A stretch of 64,000 bases of DNA from Streptomyces lucensis JCM 4490 (lineage in GTDB: Bacteria > Actinomycetota > Actinomycetes > Streptomycetales > Streptomycetaceae): assembly GCF_014650035.1 (NCBI RefSeq), contig NZ_BMUE01000003.1, positions 62,001 to 126,000 of the forward strand, in the 5' to 3' direction. Position numbers and translations under genes: made by a program. A model generated the notes under the pieces. That model was not told the DNA's origin. It saw only the letters and a list, made by a program, of their open reading frames with translations, and did not search any database. Below are positions 28,309 through 36,902 of the stretch, one piece after another; the first letter of the stretch is position 1, and each line of letters starts with the position of its first letter.

Positions 28309-29088
28309 TCACTGCTTCACGGTCACGAACCCGTCCAGCACGGCGGTCAGTTCGGCCGGCTTCTCCACCGGCAGTTCGTGGCCCGCGTCCAGAACGCGCA
28401 CGACGGCGTCCGGATAGGCCATGGCCATCCGGAGCATCTGCCGCACCGGCAGCTGGACGTCGTGGTAGCCGTGGACCATCAGCGTCGGCGTGCGGATCTC
28501 GCCGGCCCGGTCGAGGACGTCGAAGGCGCGCATCGCGCCGTACAGCGTCATGACGACCTCCCGCGGGGTGCCGGCGGAGGCGCGGACGTACTCGCGGATC
28601 TCCTCGCGCGGGTGTCCGGGCGCGAAGGCCCGCTGGATGTTGGCCGCGACGAACATCCTGTACGGCACCAGCGTGGAGGCCGCCATGAGCAGGCCCCGCC
28701 CGCGGCTGTACGTCATCCGGCCGATGGAGTTGACCAGCACCATCCGCTCCACCCGCTCGGGGTGGGCCAGGGCGATGGTCTGCGCGATCATCCCGCCCAT
28801 GGAGTGGCCGACGAGCACGAACCGCCCAACTCCCAGATGGTCCAGCAGGGCGAGGACGTCGTCGGCGAGTTCCGCGACCGTGCGCACGCCCGCCCCGGTG
28901 CTGTCCCCGTGGCCGCGCAGATCCAGGCGGATCACCCGCCGCCTGCCGGAGAAGTGGGCCATCTGGTGGTCCCAGCGGTGCCGGTTCGCGGTCCAGCCGT
29001 GGACGAAGACCAGGGGCGCATCCGGCGCGTCGCGAGGGCCCTCGTCGTCGTACGTCAGGGCCGCTCCGTCGACTGCGAACTGCGGCAT
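28309..29088 (-). CDS. Alpha/beta hydrolase
   Basis: A 259-residue cytoplasmic alpha/beta hydrolase. The oxyanion HG motif is VFVHGWTANRH, the nucleophile elbow LVGHSMGGMIAQ (Ser), the acid lies near LMVHGYHDVQLP and the His in VLDAGHELPVEKP. The family includes esterases, haloperoxidase-like and lactone hydrolases, and the substrate cannot be told. It is divergent to the baeRF gene across 157 bp. Confidence 0.87.
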   Translation of the reverse strand: MPQFAVDGAALTYDDEGPRDAPDAPLVFVHGWTANRHRWDHQMAHFSGRRRVIRLDLRGHGDSTGAGVRTVAELADDVLALLDHLGVGRFVLVGHSMGGMIAQTIALAHPERVERMVLVNSIGRMTYSRGRGLLMAASTLVPYRMFVAANIQRAFAPGHPREEIREYVRASAGTPREVVMTLYGAMRAFDVLDRAGEIRTPTLMVHGYHDVQLPVRQMLRMAMAYPDAVVRVLDAGHELPVEKPAELTAVLDGFVTVKQ

Positions 29089-29218
29089 GAAGGCCTCCTG
29101 GGGTGCGGTGCGGTCCGGTTACTGACGGGTACGGTATCCGGCCGCACGGCACCGCGTCACCGGCACCGGCGGCGGGGGACCGCTGCGCCCGCGCCGCGCG
29201 TTACCCCGAATGCCGTAT

Positions 29219-29232
29219 GGGCGAATTCGCCC
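29219..29232. promoter_or_regulatory. Perfect palindrome just upstream of the baeRF start
   Basis: GGGCGAATTCGCCC is a perfect 14-bp palindrome ending 13 bp before ATG 29246. No clear ribosome site follows it. It could be a repressor site or a leader hairpin near the start codon. Confidence 0.4.
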
Positions 29233-29245
29233 TATCGTGCTGTTC

Positions 29246-30340
29246 ATGGAGCACGCACTGAGTCCCGCTGCCCTCGCCGAACTGCGGCGTCCGCGCCCCT
29301 ACCCGGCGGTGTCCGTGCTGACCCCGACGCACCGCCGCGATCCGCTGAACGGCCAGGATCCCATCCGGCTGCGTCATGCGGTGGCCGAGGCCAAGAAGCG
29401 GCTGGAATCCGATCCCGCGGTCACCCGCGAGCGGCGCGCCGACGTGGTCGCGCAGCTCGACCGGGCGCTGTCGGAGGTGGACCTGGCGCATGCCGAGGAC
29501 GGCCTCGTGATCTTCGCGGCACCGGGTGAGCACCAGGTGTGGTCGCTCGCCCGGACCGTTCCGGAGCGGGTGGTCCTCTCGGACACCTTCCTGACCCGCA
29601 ACCTCGTCTCGGCGCACGCCGCCGGGCATCCGTTCTGGGTGCTGTCCGTCTCCGCCGACCGTGTCACCCTGTGGAGCGGCGGCGTCGACCGCGTGGTCGA
29701 GGACCGCTCCGCCGGTTTCCCGGTCGTCCGCAGACAGGTCAACTTCGACGCCGAACGCCAGATGCGCATCGGCGACATGCCGAGCACCTTCACCGACGAG
29801 TCCACGCGGCAGTTCCTGCGCGAGGCCGACGGCGCCCTGAGCGCGCTGCTGCGCGACCAGCCCCGCCCGCTCTACGTCACGGGCGAGGAAGCCGCGCTCT
29901 CGCTGCTGGACGAGATCGGCGGCGCCGCCCGGGCCGCCGTGCGCGTCCCGCACGGCGGGCTCGCCCACGGCGGCCCCGAGGCCGTGTGGCAGGCGATCCG
30001 GCCGGCGCTCGAGGAGGAGGCGCGCCGGGGCGCCGACTCGGTGCTCGGCGAGCTGACGTCGGCGCGCGGCCGACGGACCTACGCGGCCGGGCTGGACGAG
30101 CTGTGGCGCAACGCCCGGGAGGGCCGGGTGCGGCTGCTCGCCGTGGAGGAGAACTACCGGGCGGTCGTCCGCGACTTCGGCGAGCATCTGGTGCCGGCCG
30201 AGCCCGGTGACCTGGACGCCCGCGACGACATCGTGGACGAGATCGTCGAGCAGTGCCTGGAGACCGGTGCCGACGTGCGCTTCGTCCCCGACGGCGCCCT
30301 GGACGAGGCGGACGGCATCGCGGGCGTACTGCGGTACTGA
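29246..30340 (+). CDS. baeRF-family (bacterial/archaeal eRF1-like) protein
   Basis: A 364-residue protein of the baeRF group, distant relatives of eukaryotic release factor eRF1. The N-terminal segment ALAELRRPRPYPAVSVLTPT is followed by a LVIFAAPGEHQVWSLARTVP strand and a TLWSGGVDRVVED turn, and the C-terminal third has RVRLLAVEENYRAVVRDFGE, the usual end of the family. A role in ribosome rescue or stress has been proposed for the family but is not proven. No clear ribosome site precedes ATG 29246. It is divergent to the alpha/beta hydrolase. Confidence 0.8.
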   Translation: MEHALSPAALAELRRPRPYPAVSVLTPTHRRDPLNGQDPIRLRHAVAEAKKRLESDPAVTRERRADVVAQLDRALSEVDLAHAEDGLVIFAAPGEHQVWSLARTVPERVVLSDTFLTRNLVSAHAAGHPFWVLSVSADRVTLWSGGVDRVVEDRSAGFPVVRRQVNFDAERQMRIGDMPSTFTDESTRQFLREADGALSALLRDQPRPLYVTGEEAALSLLDEIGGAARAAVRVPHGGLAHGGPEAVWQAIRPALEEEARRGADSVLGELTSARGRRTYAAGLDELWRNAREGRVRLLAVEENYRAVVRDFGEHLVPAEPGDLDARDDIVDEIVEQCLETGADVRFVPDGALDEADGIAGVLRY

Positions 30341-30431
30341 GGCACCTCCGGGGCCCTCCGCGTCCGTCCGGTGCGGCACTCTCCCGTCGGCGTACGCTGC
30401 GGCGTGATCATCGGCGGGAGGGAGCACGCAC

Positions 30432-31460
30432 ATGGGTGACCTGCTGGGCGTTGCGGTACTGGGTGCCGGCCACATGGGAGCCGACCACATACGACGTCTC
30501 GCCCAAGTAGTCAGCGGCGCCAGGGTCGTGGCGGTTGCCGATCCCGACGCCGAGCGCGCCGAGAACGCGGCGGCCGGCCTCACCGGCGTGACCGTGCACA
30601 CCGATCCGACGGCCGCGCTCGACACGCCGGGGGTGGAGGCCGTTCTCGTCGCCTCCCCCGGCCCCGCCCACGAGGAAGCGCTGCTGGCGTGCTTCGCCCG
30701 GGGGCTGCCGGTGCTCTGCGAGAAGCCCATGGTGCCCGACTCCACCGGCGCGCTGCGGGTGGCGGAGGCCGAGGCCGCGCTCGGCCGGCGGCTGGCGCAG
30801 ATCGGCTTCATGCGCCGTTACGACGCCGGGTACCGGCGGCTGAAGACCTTGCTGGACGACGGGAGTCTCGGCCGGCCCCTGATGCTGCACTGCACCCACC
30901 GCAACGTCTCCTCCCCCGCCGGTTTCACCAGCGCCATGCTGATCGACAGCTCCGTCTCCCATGAGATCGACGCCGCCCGCTGGCTGCTCGGGCAGGAGCT
31001 GACGGCGGTGACCGTGCTGCGGCCCGGGCCCTCCCCGGGCGCGCCCGGGGGCCTGGTCGACCCGCAGTTCGTGCTGTTCGAGACGGAGCGGGAGGCCCTC
31101 GTCGACGTCGAGGTATTCGTCAACTGCGGCTTCGGCTACCAGGTGCGCTGCGAGGCCGTGTGCGAGCGGGGCAGCGCCCGGATCGGCGACGAGCACACCA
31201 TGGTGGTCACGGCCGGGGGCAGCGCCGCGCAGGAGGTGGCGCAGGACTACCTCGTGCGCTTCGCCGACGCCTACGACCGCGAGGTGCAGGCCTGGGTCGA
31301 CGCCACCCGGCGCGGACAGGTCACCGGTCCGGACGTCTGGGACGGCTACGCCGCCTCCGTCGTCGCCGAGGCGGGGGTCCGCGCCCTGCGGACGGGCCGC
31401 CGGACCGCCGTGGAACTCGCCCCGCGCCCGGGCTCGCGGCAGCCGGGCACGGCGAGGTGA
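30432..31460 (+). CDS. Gfo/Idh/MocA-family oxidoreductase (inositol 2-dehydrogenase-like)
   Basis: A 342-residue NAD(P)-dependent dehydrogenase. The N-terminal Rossmann domain opens with [17 protein letters not shown] and contains the catalytic EKPM motif ([11 protein letters not shown]). The C-terminal beta-sheet domain holds [13 protein letters not shown], in which the His and Asp are catalytic candidates as in inositol 2-dehydrogenase, and DSSVSHEID just before. It oxidises a sugar or inositol hydroxyl; the ring substrate is uncertain. A GGGAGGGAG site lies about 7 nt before ATG 30432. No other inositol genes are nearby. Confidence 0.87.
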   Translation: MGDLLGVAVLGAGHMGADHIRRLAQVVSGARVVAVADPDAERAENAAAGLTGVTVHTDPTAALDTPGVEAVLVASPGPAHEEALLACFARGLPVLCEKPMVPDSTGALRVAEAEAALGRRLAQIGFMRRYDAGYRRLKTLLDDGSLGRPLMLHCTHRNVSSPAGFTSAMLIDSSVSHEIDAARWLLGQELTAVTVLRPGPSPGAPGGLVDPQFVLFETEREALVDVEVFVNCGFGYQVRCEAVCERGSARIGDEHTMVVTAGGSAAQEVAQDYLVRFADAYDREVQAWVDATRRGQVTGPDVWDGYAASVVAEAGVRALRTGRRTAVELAPRPGSRQPGTAR

Positions 31461-31491
31461 CGCCACGGGGCGGGCTCGGGGGCCGCCGGGC

Positions 31492-31905
31492 TCAGACGCC
31501 GTCGAACAGGGCGCTCAACCCGCGCTCCACCACCGCCGCCATGTCCTCCTGCCCGGCCGCCACCACCTCGTAGCTGCGCACGAGGAAACGACGCAACGCC
31601 GCGGCCGGGAACTGCAGCAGCGCAAGGCCGTACGGCGAGTGGAACTCCAGTACGGTCCGCGTGCGGTCGTACGGCCATATCCGCACGTCCCCGTGGCCGG
31701 CCGGGGCCCGCAGCCCCTGGTCGAGCAGGGACCGCGCGAACGTCCAGGTGACCTCCTCGCCGTCCAGGGCCGCCTCGGCGGGGAAGTCCACGAAGACGGC
31801 GAGCGGGTCGTCCGTGGAGTACCGGATCACCGTCGACACCGGGACCTCCCGGTCCCCGGCGGTGACGAGCCGAGCGTGGGTGAGTTGTTCGATGGAGGTG
31901 TCCAT
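31492..31905 (-). CDS. SsgA-like sporulation / cell-division protein (SALP)
   Basis: A 137-residue SALP. The family pattern is clear: STVIRYSTDDPLAVFVDFPA, then WTFARSLLDQGLRAPAGHGD, then VRIWPYDRTRTVLEFHSPYG and LALLQFPAAALRRFLVRSYE. SALPs occur only in sporulating actinomycetes and steer septum formation and peptidoglycan turnover, SsgA and SsgB recruiting FtsZ. Which member this is cannot be told from sequence alone. It is separated from the RsbU-type gene by 350 bp of leader-rich noncoding sequence. ATG 31905 starts at the conserved N-terminus. Confidence 0.9.
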   Translation of the reverse strand: MDTSIEQLTHARLVTAGDREVPVSTVIRYSTDDPLAVFVDFPAEAALDGEEVTWTFARSLLDQGLRAPAGHGDVRIWPYDRTRTVLEFHSPYGLALLQFPAAALRRFLVRSYEVVAAGQEDMAAVVERGLSALFDGV

Positions 31906-32255
31906 GCCTTTATGGAGTCCGTGAAGGCGCTTCGCAGGGCGCCATATTCGGTCAGAGTTCGACGGGTACCGGCCGGTCGCCGCATCGCATGGGAACAAAG
32001 GAGCGTCGAACTTACGGCCGGGTGCGTCGAGCGGGCCGGAGACCCACATCAACTCCCGTAGAATCACTACGACTTCGCCCCTCCGGCGCGTACGCCGCGC
32101 GGGCCGGGAATCGGTCCGGGAAGACTCTGGCATATGCCGGAAGCACCACCGTATCGTGTGTCGCCGAATCCCTTACGGCGCGTCGCGGGCTGTGCCACAG
32201 TCGTAACGGTCCCCACCGCCCTTTCTGGCCGAACCGTCCCTCATCGGAGTGCGTC
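31906..32255. other. Divergent promoter region of the SALP and PAS-SpoIIE genes
   Basis: 350 bp without a supported gene. It holds widely spaced complementary octamers, GTTCGACG (31957-31964) and CGTCGAAC (32004-32011), 39 bp apart, which could be two sites for one regulator. An isolated CGTAAC at 32202 lacks a matching -10. No known operator is recognised. Confidence 0.4.
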
Positions 32256-33686
32256 ATGCCGTCCCCTGTCTCCGCGGACCACCCAGCCGCCCCACCACCC
32301 GGACGCGGCCCGGTCGAAGCGCTGATCACGCAGACGCGGCGGCTCAAGGGCGATGTGGACGCCGTGCGGCGGGACACCCGGAACGACGGTGCGGACCCGG
32401 AGGAACGCTGGCAACGCGCCCTGTGCGACCTCGCACTGCACCAACTCGACGACCTGGGAACCCACTTGACCCAGCTGCGGGACGGACCGGAGCCGGCTCC
32501 CGCGCGGTCCCCGGACGCCGGGGCCGCACGGCCGGCACCGGCCCGCACTCCGCCCGGATCACTGCTGAGCCGAGTCGGCAGCGCGGAGTGGAACCTGCTG
32601 ACGGACGAGGCCACCTGGTCCGGGGAGCTGTACGGGATCCTCGGGCTCGACCCGGCCGGCCCCGCCCTCACCCTGGACGAACTGCCCGCCCTGGTGGCGG
32701 AGGAGGACCGGCCGGAACTGACCGCGATGGTGACGGGCTGCCTGGTCGACGGCAAGCCGATCGACGGGGAGTTCCACGTCGTGCGGCCCGACGCCTCCGT
32801 GCGGACCGTGCACATGATGGGCGAGCCGGTACTCGGCGCCGACGGCAGCACCACCTCGATGTGGGCCGTGCTGCGGGACGTCAGCGAACTGCGGCGCAGC
32901 CAGCGGACGGTGCGCGAGACCCGTGACTCGCTGCAGCACCACCGCCGGCGGGAGCGGACCGAGCACCGGATCGCGGCCGAGCTGCAGGAAGCCGTGCTAC
33001 CGCCATGGCGCGGCTCCCTGCGGCTCCCTCACCGAGGAGCACCGGTCCTCGACCTCGCCGCCCACCACATGCCGTCGGCGGCCGGCACGCTGATCGGCGG
33101 GAACTGGTACGACGCACTCGAACTGCCCGACGGGCGGACCCTGCTCGGCGTCGGCGACCTCACCGGACACGGTGTGACCGTCGCCCCGGGCATGGCGATG
33201 CTGCTCGGGGCCGTTCGCGGCATGGCGATGACCGGCACCGCCCCCGGGCAACTGCTCACCATGCTCAACCAGTTACTGGACGCCACGGTGCAGCCCGCCC
33301 TCGGCAGCGCCCTCTGCTGCAGCTACCGGCCGGAGAGCCGCACCCTGGTCTGGGCACAGGCGGGACATCCCGCCCCGCTGCTGTACCGCGGCGGGACGGG
33401 GCGCGTGCTGAACGCACCGCGCGGCGTCCTGCTCGGCGCGACCTCGGGGGCCGTCTACGAGCAGGCCGACGAGGCCCTTCAGCCGGGCGACCTCCTCCTG
33501 CTGCACACCGACGGACTGCTGTCGGGGCACAGCGCCGCGACGGCCGTGGACCACCTGCTGGAGCTCGCCCCGCGGTTCACCGCGGCGCGTACCGCACAGG
33601 ACTGTGTGCGGACGGTCGTCGAGGAGTTCGGCGGAGCCGGGCGCGAGGACGACGCGTGCGTGCTCGTCGCCAGGGTGACCGCGTGA
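32256..33686 (+). CDS. PAS-SpoIIE (PP2C) phosphatase, RsbU-like
   Basis: A 476-residue protein. Residues 100-225 are a PAS sensor (SRVGSAEWNLLTDEATWSGE, then DPAGPALTLDELPALVAEED). A short coiled linker (RRSQRTVRETRDSLQHHRRR) leads to a SpoIIE/PP2C domain at about 255-475 with the metal motifs GGNWYDALELPDGRTLLGVG and DLTGHGVTVAPGMAMLLG, LLLHTDGLL and GREDDACVLVARV. Such proteins dephosphorylate anti-anti-sigma factors and switch alternative sigma factors in response to the PAS ligand. The partner anti-anti-sigma is not adjacent. GGAG lies 8 nt before ATG 32256. Confidence 0.9.
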   Translation: MPSPVSADHPAAPPPGRGPVEALITQTRRLKGDVDAVRRDTRNDGADPEERWQRALCDLALHQLDDLGTHLTQLRDGPEPAPARSPDAGAARPAPARTPPGSLLSRVGSAEWNLLTDEATWSGELYGILGLDPAGPALTLDELPALVAEEDRPELTAMVTGCLVDGKPIDGEFHVVRPDASVRTVHMMGEPVLGADGSTTSMWAVLRDVSELRRSQRTVRETRDSLQHHRRRERTEHRIAAELQEAVLPPWRGSLRLPHRGAPVLDLAAHHMPSAAGTLIGGNWYDALELPDGRTLLGVGDLTGHGVTVAPGMAMLLGAVRGMAMTGTAPGQLLTMLNQLLDATVQPALGSALCCSYRPESRTLVWAQAGHPAPLLYRGGTGRVLNAPRGVLLGATSGAVYEQADEALQPGDLLLLHTDGLLSGHSAATAVDHLLELAPRFTAARTAQDCVRTVVEEFGGAGREDDACVLVARVTA

Positions 33687-33711
33687 CCTGATCCGTTCGG
33701 CGCACGGGCCG

Positions 33712-35205
33712 TCAGGCCTGCGCGCTGTCGTCGCCCTTGGCCCTCGGCCTGGGCAGGGCGAGCCTGATCTCCTCCCGCAGTTCATGGATCTTCGGGTAAC
33801 CGGCGTACTCCGCGGTCAGCCGGTACATCTGGCGCAGCCGGTCCCAGGTGCGACGGGAGGAGTTGGAACCCATCGACATCAGGGCCAGCCGCGCGTACCG
33901 GTCGGCCTGTTCCGGGTCGTCGGCGATGAAGCAGGCCGACGCCATGGACAGATGGTCGAAGATCTTCGACCGTTCACGCCCGTCGACGCGCAGGGCGAGG
34001 GCCTTCTGCGCGTAGTACTGGGCGTGCGCGGCCGCACCCGGGTCGAACTCGGCCAGCGTGCGGTAGGCGAGGGCCTGCATGCCGTACAGGTCCTCGTCCT
34101 TGAAGGTCTGCATCCAGTCGGGCGGTTGCTCGTCCTGCCGGTCGGAGACGAAGAGGTCCTCCGCCCGGCCGAGGGTGCGCCGCATCGCCTGGCCCTTGCC
34201 CATCGACGCCTGCGCCCAGGCCTCGATGGTGTGGAACATGGCCTTCGTACGCGGCTGCAGGCCGTCACCGGCGCCGGACTGGGCGAGATTCATCAGATCC
34301 AGCGCGTCGTCCGGTCGGCCCAGGTGCACCATCTGCCGGGCCGCCCGGGACAGCGCCTCGCCGGCGCGTGGCCGGTCACCGCCCTCGCGGGCGGCGTGGG
34401 CGGCGATGACGAAGTACTTCTGGGCCGTGGGCTCCAGGCCGACGTCATGCGACATCCAGCCCGCGAGGACGGCCAGGTTGGCGGCGACGCCCCACAGGCG
34501 CCGCTGGAGATGGGGTGGATGGTGGTAGGCGAGCATGCCGCCCACCTCGTTGAGCTGACCCACGACCGCCTTGCGCTGCAACCCGCCGCCACGGGCCGCG
34601 TCCCAGGCGCGGAACACCTCGACCGAGCGCTCCAGCTCCTCGATCTCCTGCGCCCCGACGGGGGCGGCCTCGTAGCGGTCGAACCCGGCGGGGGCGGCGT
34701 GCAGGGGGTCGTGGAGGACGGGGGCGTCGGCCTTGAGGGCCGGATCGGTGTGCAACCAGTCGTACATGGCGCTGCTGAGTGTGGATCCCGCGGCGAGCGC
34801 GGCACCCGCGCCCACCAAGCCGCGTCGGTTGAGCATGAGGTCCATTCCCGTGAATTCGGTGAGGACCGCGGCGGTCCGTTCGGGCGGCCACGGCACTCCG
34901 TCGGGACGTTCCTCGATCCCGTCGCCCTGCCGTTTCCCCGCACGCCCGTGCCGTACCAGACCGAGGTCCTCGATGGTCACGACACGGCCGAGCCGCTCGG
35001 TGAACAGGGCCGCCATCACCCGCGGTACCGGATCGCGCGGGATCTCTCCCATGTCGATCCACCGCCGCACCCGGGAGGTGTCGGTCGCCAGCTGGGGGTG
35101 GCCCATGGCCGCCGCCTGTCTGTTGACCAGTCTCGCGAGTTCGCCCTTCGACCAGCCGGCCAGGCCGAACAGGTCCGCAAGGCGGGTGTTGGGTCGTCCG
35201 CTCAC
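33712..35205 (-). CDS. NsdA-like regulator with HTH-type N-terminus and TPR helices
   Basis: A 497-residue protein. The N-terminal region (GWSKGELARLVNRQAAAMGH, then TSRVRRWIDMGEIPRDPVP) looks like a divergent HTH. The rest is helical TPR-like repeats, for instance RMSRAARQMVH-type and AALRVDGRERSKIFDHLSMA segments. It matches the Streptomyces family of NsdA, a negative regulator of antibiotic production and sporulation. GTG 35205 starts it with a GGGGG ribosome site. Three 10-bp direct repeats and further repeats lie in the region upstream. The exact role of this paralog is inferred. Confidence 0.78.
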   Translation of the reverse strand: MSGRPNTRLADLFGLAGWSKGELARLVNRQAAAMGHPQLATDTSRVRRWIDMGEIPRDPVPRVMAALFTERLGRVVTIEDLGLVRHGRAGKRQGDGIEERPDGVPWPPERTAAVLTEFTGMDLMLNRRGLVGAGAALAAGSTLSSAMYDWLHTDPALKADAPVLHDPLHAAPAGFDRYEAAPVGAQEIEELERSVEVFRAWDAARGGGLQRKAVVGQLNEVGGMLAYHHPPHLQRRLWGVAANLAVLAGWMSHDVGLEPTAQKYFVIAAHAAREGGDRPRAGEALSRAARQMVHLGRPDDALDLMNLAQSGAGDGLQPRTKAMFHTIEAWAQASMGKGQAMRRTLGRAEDLFVSDRQDEQPPDWMQTFKDEDLYGMQALAYRTLAEFDPGAAAHAQYYAQKALALRVDGRERSKIFDHLSMASACFIADDPEQADRYARLALMSMGSNSSRRTWDRLRQMYRLTAEYAGYPKIHELREEIRLALPRPRAKGDDSAQA

Positions 35206-35265
35206 TCAAGCCCCCAGGTACTCGGCTGAGTTGACAGTAGCCCCCGGGAGGTTGCCGGGCGACTA

Positions 35266-35295
35266 TTCGCCAGGGTTCGCCAGGGTGCGCCAGAT
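35266..35295. repeat. Three tandem 10-bp repeats upstream of the NsdA-like gene
   Basis: TTCGCCAGGG occurs at 35266-35275 and 35276-35285, and TGCGCCAGAT at 35286-35295 repeats it with mismatches. The array begins 61 bp upstream of the GTG at 35205 and could bind a regulator. No mobile-element context is seen. Confidence 0.5.
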
Positions 35296-35355
35296 GGTGT
35301 GCCACTGGGCATCGGGTGTCAGGTAGGAACGCGCCTCCCCGACCGGTCGCCACCG

Positions 35356-35387
35356 GGCATATGACGACGCGATGCCGGCATATGACG
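35356..35387. promoter_or_regulatory. Pair of direct repeats two helical turns apart
   Basis: GGCATATGACG occurs at 35356-35366 and 35377-35387, 21 bp apart, so both copies face the same side of the helix. They lie between the NsdA-like gene and the kinase gene and look like a pair of regulator sites. Confidence 0.5.
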
Positions 35388-35411
35388 GGCACATTCCCCA
35401 GGATGTGCCCG
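35386..35411 (+). promoter_or_regulatory. Perfect hairpin upstream of the kinase-fold gene
   Basis: CGGGCACAT and ATGTGCCCG are perfect 9-bp arms around an 8-base loop (TCCCCAGG). It ends 73 bp before ATG 35485 and may be an operator or a leader structure of the kinase gene. Confidence 0.4.
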
Positions 35412-35484
35412 GGCGGTCGGACGGGGGCGCGCGTGAGCACCACAGGTCAGGCACCGCAGGCACACGAAGGGATCTGTATCTCCC

Positions 35485-36630
35485 ATGTACGCAGCATCGT
35501 CCTCCGTGTCCGCCCCGCCCCGGCCGCCGCGACCCCGCCCCGCGGGGGGCGGACCGTATCTCGACCCGGCGGCGCGGCCGGGCGGTCCCGTGCTGGGCGC
35601 GGGCCGTCCCCGGCGGGTGCCGGGTCAGCCCGGCGGCCAACCGCTCAGCGGCAGACTCGACCTGTCCGGACCTCAGGGCGCCCAGCTGCGCACCGCGATC
35701 GCCGCGGTGCACCGCATCTGCCCGGAGTTCGCCCCCGTACAGGTACTGCGCCGAAGCGGACCGTCCGTCCTGCTCGTCGGGACGACGGGGCGGAACACGG
35801 CCGTCGCCAAGTGTCTCCTCGACCACTCGCCCGCCTGGGCGGAGCGCAGCCGCCACGAAATAGCTGCATACCGCTCGTTCGTCCGGCACCGGCCACCGGT
35901 CCGCGTGCCGAGGCTGATCGCGGCGGACCCGGACAACTGCACCCTGGTGATCGAGCGGATGCCGGGCCGGGTGCCGGCGTTCCAGCGGCATCCGGCGGAG
36001 GCACCGTCCCGCGCGGACATCCGGACCGCACTGGGCGCCGTCTGCCGGGTGAACGCCTGGCGGCCCCCGGCGGGCACCTTCGACATGCCGCTGGACTACG
36101 CGGCGCGGATCTCCCGGTACCACGAGCTGGGCCTGCTCACGGACCGGGACCTCGGGGACCTGCAGAAGCTGCTGCACGGCATCGCCCACCAGGTGGGCCG
36201 GCACGGCATGCTGCAGTTCTGCCACGGCGACGCCCTACTCTCGAACATCCTGCTCTCACCGGCCGGTCCAGTGCTGGTGGACTGGGAGCACGCGGGCTGG
36301 TACCTGCCGGGGTACGACCTGGCGACGCTGTGGCTGGTCCTCGGGAACGCGCCGGCGGCCCGGCGCCAGATCAGCCAGATCGCCCAGTCGGCCGGACCGG
36401 CGTCGCGCGACGCCTTCCTGGTGAACCTGATGCTGCTGCTCACCCGGGAGATCCGGACGTACGAGACGGCCGTACAGCGTTCGATGCACGACGCGGCCCC
36501 GGCGGTACCGGGAGCGGTTGCCCCGGGTGCCGCGCAGACCGGTGAGGAACAGCGGCTGTTGCTCAGGCGGCTGCACGACGACTGCCAGATGGCCCGCAGC
36601 GCCGTCCGAGCTGCGGTCGGCACCCGCTGA
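35485..36630 (+). CDS. Aminoglycoside-phosphotransferase-fold kinase
   Basis: A 381-residue protein. The first 55 residues are Pro/Gly-rich and disordered. The APH/choline-kinase fold follows: [20 protein letters not shown] with the ATP-binding Lys, the Brenner catalytic loop [14 protein letters not shown] (about residue 250) and the metal Asp in [15 protein letters not shown]. It is a small-molecule kinase; the substrate is unknown and antibiotic resistance is not implied. It lies divergent from the NsdA-like gene over a repeat-rich 279-bp region and ends before a strong terminator. Confidence 0.85.
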   Translation: MYAASSSVSAPPRPPRPRPAGGGPYLDPAARPGGPVLGAGRPRRVPGQPGGQPLSGRLDLSGPQGAQLRTAIAAVHRICPEFAPVQVLRRSGPSVLLVGTTGRNTAVAKCLLDHSPAWAERSRHEIAAYRSFVRHRPPVRVPRLIAADPDNCTLVIERMPGRVPAFQRHPAEAPSRADIRTALGAVCRVNAWRPPAGTFDMPLDYAARISRYHELGLLTDRDLGDLQKLLHGIAHQVGRHGMLQFCHGDALLSNILLSPAGPVLVDWEHAGWYLPGYDLATLWLVLGNAPAARRQISQIAQSAGPASRDAFLVNLMLLLTREIRTYETAVQRSMHDAAPAVPGAVAPGAAQTGEEQRLLLRRLHDDCQMARSAVRAAVGTR

Positions 36631-36638
36631 CGGGGCGG

Positions 36639-36679
36639 AGGCCCGCGGTGCGCCCTCAGCGGCGGCGCACCGCGGGCCT
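36639..36679 (+). terminator. Terminator after the kinase-fold gene
   Basis: A perfect 16-bp stem (AGGCCCGCGGTGCGCC and its complement) with a 9-base loop starts 9 bp past the stop at 36630. It is U-poor, as is usual in Streptomyces. Confidence 0.8.
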
Positions 36680-36902
36680 TCGTGCGTACCCCGCGGAACG
36701 CGTCCGGCCGCCGTGCCCACTGGTGTATGCCAGTGACGGGCCGCAGGCCCGCGTGCCGCCGTCGCGAAACTCGCCGGACCCTTGTGTGACGTGGGAATTC
36801 CCGCTCCTGAAGGCATCATTGACGGATCGTCGGCAAGCCGGTACCACTGACCCAGCTCGGCGCCGCACACCCCGCCACGCCCGCCCGTCACAGGAGGCCG
36901 CA

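Noticed and set aside
28282..28312. Direct repeat CGGGCGGTTCAC near the end of the alpha/beta hydrolase at 28309
   Set aside because: Only two 12-bp copies, 19 bp apart, one including the stop codon; most likely chance duplication.
32202..32207. CGTAAC as a possible SigBldN -35 before the PAS-SpoIIE gene
   Set aside because: The expected CGTTGA-like -10 is absent at 16-bp spacing.
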